Assembly: GCA_002733885.1 (NCBI GenBank)
Contig: NVXJ01000002.1
Span: forward strand, 1,191 to 34,910
From: Arcobacter sp.
GTDB lineage: Bacteria > Campylobacterota > Campylobacteria > Campylobacterales > Sulfurimonadaceae
Direction: 5' to 3'
DNA: 33,720 nucleotides
Shown here: positions 17,029-24,748 of the stretch, piece after piece
Numbering within the stretch: position 1 is the stretch's first letter
Layout: the number at the start of each line of letters is the position of its first letter
Notes under the pieces: model-generated
Database searches by the model: none
Told to the model about the DNA's origin: nothing
Seen by the model: the letters and a program-made list of their open reading frames with translations, nothing else
Program-made: the position numbers and the translations under genes

Positions 17029-18325
17029 ATTATTTAGTGCATTAATTATTACAACAGGAGTACTGATGTCAGCATCTTTACCAGCATACGAAACACAAAC
17101 CTTAGACAATGGTCTTCAAGTTGTTGTTATCCCTATGGAAAACAATACAAGCGTTATCTCTACAGATATCTTTTACAAGGTTGGAAGCCGTAACGAAGTG
17201 ATGGGAAAAAGTGGAATAGCGCATATGCTTGAGCATATGAACTTTAAATCTACTGACAACCTGAAATCGGGTCAATTTGATGAGATAGTTAAGGGTATGG
17301 GTGGAATCAGCAATGCTTCTACTGGTTTTGATTACACACACTACTTCATTAAAAGCTCTACTAAGAACTTAGATAAGTCACTTGATCTTTTTGGTGAACT
17401 TATGGAGTCTTTAAAGCTTAAAGATGATGAGTTCCAACCTGAGCGTAATGTTGTTGCAGAAGAAAGAAGATGGAGAACAGACAACTCACCTTTAGGGTAT
17501 ATGTATTTTAGACTATTTAATAATGCTTATATTTATCATCCTTACCACTGGACACCAATTGGTTTTATGGGAGATATCCAAAACTGGAAGCTTGAAGATA
17601 TTACAAATTTTCATGAGACGTTTTATCAGCCTAAAAATGCCATTATCATTGTAACCGGTGATGTTAAAGCAAAAGATGTTTTTGAACAAGCTAAGAAGCG
17701 TTTTGCGCGTATTAAAAACAAAAAAGATATTCCTACCGTGCATCAGGTAGAGCCAAAACAAGATGGAGCGAAGCGTTTAGTGGTATATAAAGAGTCTGAA
17801 GTAGAAATGCTTGCGATTACTTACCATATACCAAACTATCAGCATAAAGACCAACCTGCCCTTTCTGCAATATCTGAAATGCTAAGTTCAGGTAAGAGTT
17901 CACGTTTATACCAAAGCCTTGTTAATGATAAACGTCTTGCCAATCAAATCTATGCTTATAACATGGAAAATATTGATCCAGGTCTTTTCATCTTTATGGC
18001 GGTTTGTAATCCAGGGGTTAAGGCTGAAGAGGTTGAAAAAGAGATTCTTTCTCAAATAGAAGAACTTCGTACAACTTATGTTGAAGACTCTGAACTAGCA
18101 AAGGTTAAAATTAGCACAAAGGCAGACTTTATCTATTCATTAGAGTCTTCATCTTCAGTAGCTGACCTTTTTGGTGGATACTTAGCCCGCGGCGACTTAG
18201 AACCACTTATGACATACGAAGATAATATTAATGCACTAACACCTCAAGATATTCAAACCGCTGCGCTTAAATATTTTGATGAAACACAATCGACTACCGT
18301 AATACTAAGGAAACAAGATGACTAA
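17021..18325 (+). CDS. M16-family zinc peptidase, probably exported
   Basis: A 434-residue insulinase-like (pitrilysin family) peptidase. The inverted zinc motif is HMLEH (68-72) in SGIAHMLEHMNFKS, with a downstream Glu in VVAEERRW as the likely third ligand. The second half-domain follows. The chosen ATG at 17021 gives a typical signal peptide: MLK, a hydrophobic stretch, then SLPAYE near residue 20. A frame opening upstream at 16919 lies inside pyrD and lacks this logic. An internal ATG at 17066 has AGGAG before it but would remove the signal. It overlaps pyrD and dapA by 8 nt each. The substrate is unknown; C. jejuni has a zinc protease at the same position (from memory). Confidence 0.9.
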   Translation: MLKLFSALIITTGVLMSASLPAYETQTLDNGLQVVVIPMENNTSVISTDIFYKVGSRNEVMGKSGIAHMLEHMNFKSTDNLKSGQFDEIVKGMGGISNASTGFDYTHYFIKSSTKNLDKSLDLFGELMESLKLKDDEFQPERNVVAEERRWRTDNSPLGYMYFRLFNNAYIYHPYHWTPIGFMGDIQNWKLEDITNFHETFYQPKNAIIIVTGDVKAKDVFEQAKKRFARIKNKKDIPTVHQVEPKQDGAKRLVVYKESEVEMLAITYHIPNYQHKDQPALSAISEMLSSGKSSRLYQSLVNDKRLANQIYAYNMENIDPGLFIFMAVCNPGVKAEEVEKEILSQIEELRTTYVEDSELAKVKISTKADFIYSLESSSSVADLFGGYLARGDLEPLMTYEDNINALTPQDIQTAALKYFDETQSTTVILRKQDD

Positions 18326-19211
18326 AGTAACTGGAGCAACAACGGCTCTAATCACACCTTTTAAAAATGGAACCCTAGATGAGCAGTCTTATGCAAATCT
18401 TATCAAAAGACAAATTGCTAATGGTATGGACGCAGTATGTCCGGTTGGAACAACAGGTGAAAGCGCAACTCTTACACATGAAGAGCATAAGCGTTGTATA
18501 GAAATTGCGGTTGAAGTATGTAAGGGAACCAATACTAAGGTACTTGCAGGTTCAGGTTCAAACGCAACCTTTGAAGCCGTTGACCTAGCTATCCACGCAC
18601 AAAAATGTGGTGTTGATGCAATCTTCTCTGTTAGTCCTTATTACAACAAGCCTTCTCAAGAAGGTCTTTACCAACATTATAAGGCAATTGCACAAGCGGT
18701 TCCTGATTTAGGAATGATGCTATATAATGTACCAGGACGTACTATGGTTGATATTTCTGCTGATACAACTATCCGTCTTTTTGATGACTTTGATAATATT
18801 TATGGGGTTAAAGAAGCAACGGGTTCACTTGAAAGAACGGTTGAACTTCTTTCTCGTCGTCCTGAACTAGCAGTTTTAAGTGGAGATGATGCTATTGATT
18901 TTCCAATACTAGCTAATGGTGGAGCGGGTTCAACTTCGGTTACGGCTAACTTGCTTCCTGATTTAAAATCTCAGATGGTTCACTTCGCACTAGAAGGTAA
19001 GTTTAAAGAGTCTAAGGCCCTTAATGATAAGCTTTACCCTATTAACAGTGTGATGTTTTGTGAATCAAATCCTATCCCAGTTAAGGCAGCTATGTATATC
19101 GCTGGCTTAATTGACACCTTAGAATATAGACTTCCTCTTTTAGCTCCTTCAGTTGAGAACATGAAGAAAATAGAAGAAGTTATGAAACAATACGAAATTA
19201 AAGGACTGTAA
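18318..19211 (+). CDS. dapA: 4-hydroxy-tetrahydrodipicolinate synthase
   Basis: A 297-residue TIM-barrel aldolase that condenses pyruvate with aspartate semialdehyde, the first committed step to diaminopimelate and lysine. The Schiff-base lysine is Lys165 (GVKEATGS), the catalytic triad includes Thr45/Thr46 in GTTGES and Tyr136 in YNVPGRT, and SPYYNKPSQEGLYQHY is the family signature. AAGG precedes the ATG, which lies in the M16 3' end. Diaminopimelate feeds the MurE/MurF steps, so the gene fits the wall theme of the region. Confidence 0.97.
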   Translation: MTKVTGATTALITPFKNGTLDEQSYANLIKRQIANGMDAVCPVGTTGESATLTHEEHKRCIEIAVEVCKGTNTKVLAGSGSNATFEAVDLAIHAQKCGVDAIFSVSPYYNKPSQEGLYQHYKAIAQAVPDLGMMLYNVPGRTMVDISADTTIRLFDDFDNIYGVKEATGSLERTVELLSRRPELAVLSGDDAIDFPILANGGAGSTSVTANLLPDLKSQMVHFALEGKFKESKALNDKLYPINSVMFCESNPIPVKAAMYIAGLIDTLEYRLPLLAPSVENMKKIEEVMKQYEIKGL

Positions 19212-19984
19212 TGATGAACGGAAAGACTCTTTTTATTAGTGGTGGAACGCGTGGAATTGGAAAGGCTATTGTTTATGCCTTCGCGCAAAAAGGTTGTGAT
19301 GTAGCCTTTACGTATGCTTCAAGTGCAGATACCGCAAAAGAAATCATTGCAGATATAGAATCTAAGTTCAAGGTAAAATGTCGTGCTTATAGACTAGACA
19401 TTATGGAACCTCTTACTTATAAAGATGTATTTAAAGAATTTGATGAAGATTTTTCTACCCTAGACTTCTTTATCTCAAATGCTATCATCTCTGGACGTTC
19501 AGTTGTTGGTGGATTTGCTCCATTTATGAGACTTAAGCCTAAGGGTTTAACGAACATTTATACCGCTACTGTAGCTGCCTTTGTTGTTGGCGCTCAAGAA
19601 GCAACAAAACGTATTGAAGCCACAGGAAATGGTGGTTCAATCATTTCTATGAGCTCAACAGGAAACCTTGTTTACACACCTAACTATTCAGGTCATGGAA
19701 CAAATAAGGCAGCGGTTGAGACTATGGTTAAATACGCAGCCGCTGAACTTGGTGAAAAGAACATTCGTGTTAACGCCGTTTCTGGTGGTCCAATTGATAC
19801 AGATGCACTTAAGGCTTTCCCTAATTATGAAGAAGTAAAGGGGGAGGTAGTTAAACGTTCACCTCTTTCACGTATGGGTGAGCCAACAGACCTTACCGGT
19901 GCTTGTCTTTTCTTATGTGGTGATGAGTCTTCTTGGATGACAGGTCAAACTATTGTAGTTGATGGTGGAACCAGTTTCCAATAA
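19211..19984 (+). CDS. Short-chain dehydrogenase, FabL-like enoyl-ACP reductase candidate
   Basis: A 257-residue Rossmann-fold reductase. The nucleotide loop is SGGTRGIGKA (10-19), consistent with the Gly-rich NADP(H) site of this family. The active-site pair is Tyr159 and Lys166 in NYSGHGTNKAA: the spacing Tyr-x6-Lys is that of enoyl-ACP reductases (FabI/FabL), not the Tyr-x3-Lys of ordinary SDRs. The C-terminus ends in SWMTGQTIVVDGG, as usual for SDRs. It would reduce enoyl-ACP in fatty acid elongation. It overlaps the dapA stop (TAATG) and ends the operon. A FabG-type ketoreductase is the alternative; a FabI may also exist elsewhere. Confidence 0.85.
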   Translation: MMNGKTLFISGGTRGIGKAIVYAFAQKGCDVAFTYASSADTAKEIIADIESKFKVKCRAYRLDIMEPLTYKDVFKEFDEDFSTLDFFISNAIISGRSVVGGFAPFMRLKPKGLTNIYTATVAAFVVGAQEATKRIEATGNGGSIISMSSTGNLVYTPNYSGHGTNKAAVETMVKYAAAELGEKNIRVNAVSGGPIDTDALKAFPNYEEVKGEVVKRSPLSRMGEPTDLTGACLFLCGDESSWMTGQTIVVDGGTSFQ

Positions 19985-19989
19985 CGGCA

Positions 19990-20070
19990 AAGGAGCAGAA
20001 GCTCCTTCACCTACGCTAACGCTTAGTTTTACTCAGCGTAAAGCTCACGTCGGGCTTCGTTTTTCCCGTG
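19990..20070. repeat. Multi-hairpin intergenic element after the reductase gene
   Basis: Three stems follow one another: AAGGAGC/GCTCCTT with loop AGAA (19990-20007), TACGCT/AGCGTA (20012-20040) and CGGG/CCCG (about 20051-20068). The phrase ACCTACGCTAACGCT and the ACGGCANNGGAGCA block right after the stop codon recur, diverged, after the YggS gene (22477-22560). It is probably a dispersed structured repeat that may also terminate transcription. Confidence 0.5.
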
Positions 20071-20073
20071 CTT

Positions 20074-20098
20074 AAGCATCTATTGATGCTTTAATTTA
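20074..20098 (+). terminator. Hairpin terminator of the pyrD operon
   Basis: AAGCATC (20074-20080) and GATGCTT (20085-20091) form a 7-bp stem with loop TATT, followed by TAATTT. The T-run is short, so efficiency is uncertain. The hairpins just upstream may contribute. pgsA starts 60 nt further on. Confidence 0.45.
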
Positions 20099-20158
20099 CA
20101 TTAGTCTTTATAAAGTTCTTCTTTAAGAATTTTATAAATAATAATAAAAAGTATAAAT

Positions 20159-20743
20159 ATGTCACAACGTAAAATATTAAATATCCCTAATGCCCTCGCC
20201 TTTATACGTGTGCTTTTAGCACCCGTTATGTTTTGGATTATCCTTAAGCCTGAGTTTTTTACTGACCAAGGTATTCATATCACATGGGTGTATTACCTCG
20301 CAGCACTTATCTTTGTACTTGCAAGTATCACCGACTTCTTTGATGGATATGTTGCGCGTATGCTAGACCAAGCTACCCTTCTTGGAAAAATCTTAGACCC
20401 ATTAGCAGATAAGATGTTAACCATTGGTGCTTTTTTAGCCCTAATGATGACAGGTGACGCAAGTCCTTGGGCTGTATATATTATTATCGTAAGAGAGTTG
20501 TTTATCACAGGTTTACGAACCGTAGCCGTTGCGGAGGGTATTGACGTAGGTGCTTCATTTGCAGGTAAGGTTAAGACTGTGACTCAGATGATAGCCATTG
20601 GTTTTTTAATTATGCACTGGGACTTATTAGAATATCTACCTTTCGCGGTTGATAATGCCCTGCTTTGGTTTGCAACACTTTTAACGCTCTACTCAGGAGC
20701 TGAATATATTATGGGCTTTTCAAAAGCCTTCAAGGACAAATAA
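20159..20743 (+). CDS. pgsA: CDP-diacylglycerol-glycerol-3-phosphate 3-phosphatidyltransferase
   Basis: A 194-residue membrane enzyme that makes phosphatidylglycerophosphate. The CDP-alcohol phosphatidyltransferase signature D-G-x2-A-R-x8-G-x3-D-x3-D is complete: Asp62, Gly63, Ala66, Arg67, Gly76, Asp80 and Asp84, with Asp59 preceding it. Several hydrophobic helices surround the motif. The Shine-Dalgarno is weak. The stop overlaps the rseP start by 1 nt, so the two genes should be cotranscribed. Confidence 0.95.
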   Translation: MSQRKILNIPNALAFIRVLLAPVMFWIILKPEFFTDQGIHITWVYYLAALIFVLASITDFFDGYVARMLDQATLLGKILDPLADKMLTIGAFLALMMTGDASPWAVYIIIVRELFITGLRTVAVAEGIDVGASFAGKVKTVTQMIAIGFLIMHWDLLEYLPFAVDNALLWFATLLTLYSGAEYIMGFSKAFKDK

Positions 20744-21789
20744 TGGGTTGGTTTGTATCTCTTTTAGTTTTATCCGCACTTATCTTTTTTCATGAACTAG
20801 GGCATTATATAGCAGCTCGTATGATGGGTGTGTCTGTTAAGGTATTTAGTATAGGTTTTGGTAAGACACTCTACTCTTTTAACTGGATTAACACGCAGTG
20901 GAAGATATCTATGATTCCTCTTGGTGGATATGTACAGATGAAGGGCCAAGATGATATGGATCCAACCGCTGTTAGTGAAGATGATGATTCATATAATGTA
21001 AAAACACCTGCACAAAGAATCTTCATTCTTTTAGCGGGACCTTTTGCTAACTTTGTTATCGCATTCTTTTTATTTTGGGCTATTGGTCTTGGTGGACCTA
21101 AGGTTCTTTTACCTGTAGTGGGCCAAGTTGTTAAAGACTCCCCAGCTTTTATGGCAGGTCTTGAAACAAATGATACTATTACAAATATAAATGGCGTAGA
21201 CATTGGAACATGGGGAGATATGGCAAAGGCAATATCCGGTTCACAAGGGGCTATCGACATTACAGTTGAAAGAGGACAGTTTATACAAAACTTCACTATC
21301 ACACCACAGATGCGTGAGGCTAAAAATGACTTTAATGAAACCATTCAAAGAAGAATGATTGGTATTGGTGCAGCAGGTGAAACAAAAGAGCTTGAGGTTT
21401 CAAGTTCTTTTTCTTATGCGGTTGAACAAACACTTTGGGCCTCAGGGATTATCTTTGGTGGGGTTAAAAGACTTATTTCAGGTGACGTTCCCGTTAAAGA
21501 ACTCGGTGGTGTTATAAGCATTGTTAAGATAACTGCAGATGCGAGTGAACAAGGATGGATGGCAGTCTTTTTCTTTGCTGCTTTAATCTCTGTAAACTTA
21601 GGTATATTAAACCTCTTCCCTATCCCTGCTCTTGATGGTGGACATATTATGTTTAACTTATATGAGATCATATTTAAACGTCCTCCTACTGAAACTGCAC
21701 TGATGCGTTTTACCATTGCGGGATGGGTGATGCTTTTTGCTCTTATGTTTTTGGGTATATATAATGATATTAATAGATTGGTAGGGTAA
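20743..21789 (+). CDS. rseP: Site-2 protease RseP
   Basis: A 348-residue intramembrane zinc metalloprotease. The zinc-binding HELGH (17-21) lies in the first membrane helix and the second ligand motif LDGGH is in NLFPIPALDGGHIMF in the C-terminal membrane region. A single PDZ domain (about 110-200) sits between them, fewer than the two of Escherichia coli RseP. It cleaves anti-sigma factors or remnant signal peptides. AAGGA precedes the ATG. The YggS-type gene follows 8 nt later. No anti-sigma factor gene is present here. Confidence 0.95.
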   Translation: MGWFVSLLVLSALIFFHELGHYIAARMMGVSVKVFSIGFGKTLYSFNWINTQWKISMIPLGGYVQMKGQDDMDPTAVSEDDDSYNVKTPAQRIFILLAGPFANFVIAFFLFWAIGLGGPKVLLPVVGQVVKDSPAFMAGLETNDTITNINGVDIGTWGDMAKAISGSQGAIDITVERGQFIQNFTITPQMREAKNDFNETIQRRMIGIGAAGETKELEVSSSFSYAVEQTLWASGIIFGGVKRLISGDVPVKELGGVISIVKITADASEQGWMAVFFFAALISVNLGILNLFPIPALDGGHIMFNLYEIIFKRPPTETALMRFTIAGWVMLFALMFLGIYNDINRLVG

Positions 21790-21797
21790 GTTAAAAT

Positions 21798-22475
21798 ATG
21801 AATGAAATAGACTACAAGATACATATAGATAAAGTAATTCAAAGAATGGAAAATGCACGTATAACGGTAAGTGAACACCATATTGTAAAGATTATTGCTG
21901 TGTCTAAGTATTCCACAGAAGAAGCAATTAAGCACCTTTATAAGATAGGTCAACGTGCTTACGGTGAAAATAAGGTTCAAGACCTCCGTACTAAGAGTGA
22001 GAATCTTGATGAGCTTCCTTTAGAATGGCACTTTATAGGAAATCTCCAAAAAAATAAGATTAATCATCTTATAGATGCTAATCCTTTTCTTTTTCAAGGA
22101 TTAGATTCTCTTGAATTAGCCCAAGCCCTTCAACAACGTTTAGAGGTTAAAAATACCGAGATGGAATGTTTACTTCAAGTCAATTCAGCTAATGAAGACT
22201 CTAAGGCCGGTGTATCATCTGAAGAAGCATCTGATTTATATGCACAAATAAAAGAAACCTGTCCCAATATTGAGTTACGTGGTTTAATGAGTATTGGGGC
22301 ACACAGTGAAGATACCAAAGTTATTCAAAAAAGTTTTGAAGACACACATAAAATATATACAGACCTAAAAGATGCAGATATTTGTTCTATGGGGATGAGT
22401 GGAGATTTTGAACTCGCAATAAGATGTGGTTCAAACATGGTAAGACTTGGTTCTATAATGTTTCCCACTGATTAA
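21798..22475 (+). CDS. YggS/PROSC-family pyridoxal phosphate homeostasis protein
   Basis: A 225-residue single-domain PLP protein with a TIM-barrel-like fold. Lys37 in IIAVSKYS should carry the cofactor, and GENKVQDL, LEWHFIGNLQKNK and RLGSIMF are family blocks. The GMSGDFELAIRCGSNMVRLG stretch forms the phosphate-binding end. These proteins regulate free PLP and amino acid pools and have no known catalytic activity. Only 8 nt separate it from rseP, and the Shine-Dalgarno is weak, so coupling to rseP is likely. Confidence 0.93.
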   Translation: MNEIDYKIHIDKVIQRMENARITVSEHHIVKIIAVSKYSTEEAIKHLYKIGQRAYGENKVQDLRTKSENLDELPLEWHFIGNLQKNKINHLIDANPFLFQGLDSLELAQALQQRLEVKNTEMECLLQVNSANEDSKAGVSSEEASDLYAQIKETCPNIELRGLMSIGAHSEDTKVIQKSFEDTHKIYTDLKDADICSMGMSGDFELAIRCGSNMVRLGSIMFPTD

Positions 22476-22489
22476 TACGGCATCGGAGC

Positions 22490-22537
22490 AAAACAAACCG
22501 AAGGTGGTCGGTTAAGCGATGTTTCTTCAGTAAAGCC
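22490..22537. repeat. 48-bp direct repeat, copy 1
   Basis: This segment is repeated at 22716-22763 with two mismatches, 226 nt apart. It contains AACCGA/TCGGTT arms around a 6-nt loop. In this copy it is embedded in a larger stem: CATCGGAGC (22481-22489) can pair with GCCCCGATA (22535-22543). It sits between the convergent YggS and EAL genes. Confidence 0.8.
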
Positions 22538-22715
22538 CCGATACCTACGTTAACACTGGGTTTTCTAAAGAAACATTCACTCCATGAAACACCATGGTTT
22601 GTTTTCTTCAACGGAAAGCTCTCGCACTTGGTGCTCTTTGGGGATACTTAGGCGAACACTTGCACTTTAGTATTACTCTTATTTCCTAATTTATACTTAC
22701 TAAATACACTCGGGA

Positions 22716-22763
22716 AAAACAAACCGAAGGTAGTCGGTTAACCGATGTTTCTTCAGTAAAGCC
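22716..22763. repeat. 48-bp direct repeat, copy 2
   Basis: It differs from copy 1 at two positions (G to A in the hairpin loop, G to C just after the stem). It ends 2 nt before the stop codon of the minus-strand EAL gene. The AACCGA/TCGGTT hairpin is kept. The 178 nt between the copies hold more short inverted repeats but no open frame. Confidence 0.8.
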
Positions 22764-22765
22764 TT

Positions 22766-24613
22766 TTAAGCTATATTATTTACGGAAGTATTTTCCATTG
22801 GGTCTTGTATAATTTGTGGGCGGGGCTTGCCTATATAGTATCCTTGAGAAAAGTCTATACCTAACTCACATACTTTTTCATGTATGGCTTGATTTTCAAC
22901 ATATTCAGCCACTGTTTGCGCACCTATACGGTTTGCAAAGGCAACAATATTTTGTACAATCATTTGATGAGAAAGATTGGTGTCAATATTTTTAATAAAA
23001 GAGCTGTCAATCTTAATCGTTTTAGCTTCTAAGCGTAGTAGTCTTGAGAAAACTGACTGTTCTACTCCAAAATCATCAATGGTAATATTAAAACCCTTAG
23101 TACGTAAACGTTGTATTTGATGTAAGGTTTCATCTGAGCCATTAATGGTAATACTCTCAACCACTTCAAGATACACTCTTGTTGGTGAGATATGATAATA
23201 ATCACATTTATATTGTAAAAATTCTTCTAAATAGTTTTCATGAAAGTCTTGGGTACTAATGTTAATTGAAAAAGCATAATTATTAGATTGAAAATATTTA
23301 AAAGCCTTATCAATCATAATCCTAGATATTTTAGTTGTTAGACCTGCTAAGTATGAGGGACGTATAAAATCACTTGCACTAAGTACATTTCCATTTTTGT
23401 CTAAGATACGACATAAGGCCTCATACTTTTCTATACGACCGGTTTCATTATTATGAATAGGTTGATAATAAGACATAATCCTGTCATTTTTAAGCGCATC
23501 TTTTACTGTTTGTATCCAAAACAAGGTATCTCTTTGGCGTTTTACATATTCTGAATCATTTTTAAAAACTACCATTTGAGCGCGGCCTCTGTCTTTTGCT
23601 TCAGCTGAGGCAGTTTTGGCATGAACAAAAAGCTTATTATGAGAACCTCTATCCATTCCCATAGAAAAACTAATATCAAATTCAATATCGCCAATAACAA
23701 TAGGTGCTTGTTGAAACATAGCTAGGATTTGCTGAGATAAGTGTAATTCTTGATTGGGTGTTGGGGTATCAATGAGAACAACAAATTCATCAGCTGAGAT
23801 TCTAAAAAGCTCAGTATTTGAGGGAAGAAATCTTTGCATTCTACTGGCTGTTTCTTTTAAAACCTTATTTCCATAACCCATACCATATAAGGTATTGATA
23901 CTTTCAAAATGATCTATATCTACAAATAAAAGAGCTTTTTCACCCTCAATTGAGATACTCTTTTGTAAGGCATGTTTATTTTTAAGACCTGTTAAATCAT
24001 CTAAGGTACGCACCTCATTAAGTCTTTTTTCACTCTCATTTAAACGCGTTTGTAGTTCTCTCTCATTTCCCATAAGACGACCAATACGTTTTCTTTCATA
24101 GGCAATAGCTTCTTGTAATTTTATTTCATTAGCTTCATAATGTTCTTGCATCTGTCGTTTTTGTTTTTTAACATCAGCTGAGGCTTCAACCTGCTGATGT
24201 TTTTGTGCATTTGAATATAAAATAGAACATGACTTATGCATACTTTGTAAAAGTAGTTGCATAGTGATAGGTTTAGGCACAAAACCTTGTATACCCATAT
24301 TGCTCCACTCCAATAAACTCTTTACATCGCTTTGTTTAGAGATAATAATAATGTGAGCTGATGGTGTAATTTTTTTTATTTGTTCTACCATTTGTAAGGC
24401 AGTATAATTTCCAAGTTCTGTTTCTGTAATAATGAGGTCATGTTGATTTATTTTATAATGATTAAGCCCATCATAGCCGTCTGCAGCATCATCAACCTGT
24501 GCAAAGATTCTAGAAAAGGTTTTAACTAAGGATTGGCGAACCCCAGCATCTGGTTCAACACATAATAACTTGAGTTTTTTTGTAAATGGTAATAAATCCT
24601 GTAATTCAATCAT
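22766..24613 (-). CDS. Receiver-GGDEF-EAL protein, probable c-di-GMP phosphodiesterase
   Basis: Start chosen at the ATG 24613, with GAGG 6 nt upstream; an ATG four codons earlier (24625) lacks a ribosome binding site. Numbers below count from 24625. The N-terminal receiver (about 15-130) has acidic Glu24/Asp26 and Lys118, but the phospho-acceptor position is Glu68 (ITETELG), a possible phospho-mimic. A coiled linker (135-205) leads to a GGDEF domain whose signature is degraded to SADEF (277-281). The EAL domain (about 395-605) keeps EAL (402-404), the Asn of NISTQDF, DDFG, KIDSSF, AEYVE and QGYYIGKP. It should hydrolyse c-di-GMP, with the GGDEF domain perhaps a GTP sensor. Confidence 0.9.
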   Translation of the reverse strand: MIELQDLLPFTKKLKLLCVEPDAGVRQSLVKTFSRIFAQVDDAADGYDGLNHYKINQHDLIITETELGNYTALQMVEQIKKITPSAHIIIISKQSDVKSLLEWSNMGIQGFVPKPITMQLLLQSMHKSCSILYSNAQKHQQVEASADVKKQKRQMQEHYEANEIKLQEAIAYERKRIGRLMGNERELQTRLNESEKRLNEVRTLDDLTGLKNKHALQKSISIEGEKALLFVDIDHFESINTLYGMGYGNKVLKETASRMQRFLPSNTELFRISADEFVVLIDTPTPNQELHLSQQILAMFQQAPIVIGDIEFDISFSMGMDRGSHNKLFVHAKTASAEAKDRGRAQMVVFKNDSEYVKRQRDTLFWIQTVKDALKNDRIMSYYQPIHNNETGRIEKYEALCRILDKNGNVLSASDFIRPSYLAGLTTKISRIMIDKAFKYFQSNNYAFSINISTQDFHENYLEEFLQYKCDYYHISPTRVYLEVVESITINGSDETLHQIQRLRTKGFNITIDDFGVEQSVFSRLLRLEAKTIKIDSSFIKNIDTNLSHQMIVQNIVAFANRIGAQTVAEYVENQAIHEKVCELGIDFSQGYYIGKPRPQIIQDPMENTSVNNIA

Positions 24614-24748
24614 TTCAAACCTCATTTAACATAATCTGTTAATTATGCCTTTCTCATACTCTATTCTAACTTTAGCATAAGTAAATAAATATAGGGTAAA
24701 CAAATTCATGTAGTAGTGTTACTATTTGTATCAAATACTTCTAAGAGT

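Noticed and set aside
20871-21344. 157-codon minus-strand frame
   Set aside because: It is antisense to rseP, whose zinc and PDZ motifs are clear.
22490-22763. CRISPR array or integron attC site
   Set aside because: There are only two repeat copies with a 178-nt spacer, no cas or integrase gene, and no convincing attC core sites.
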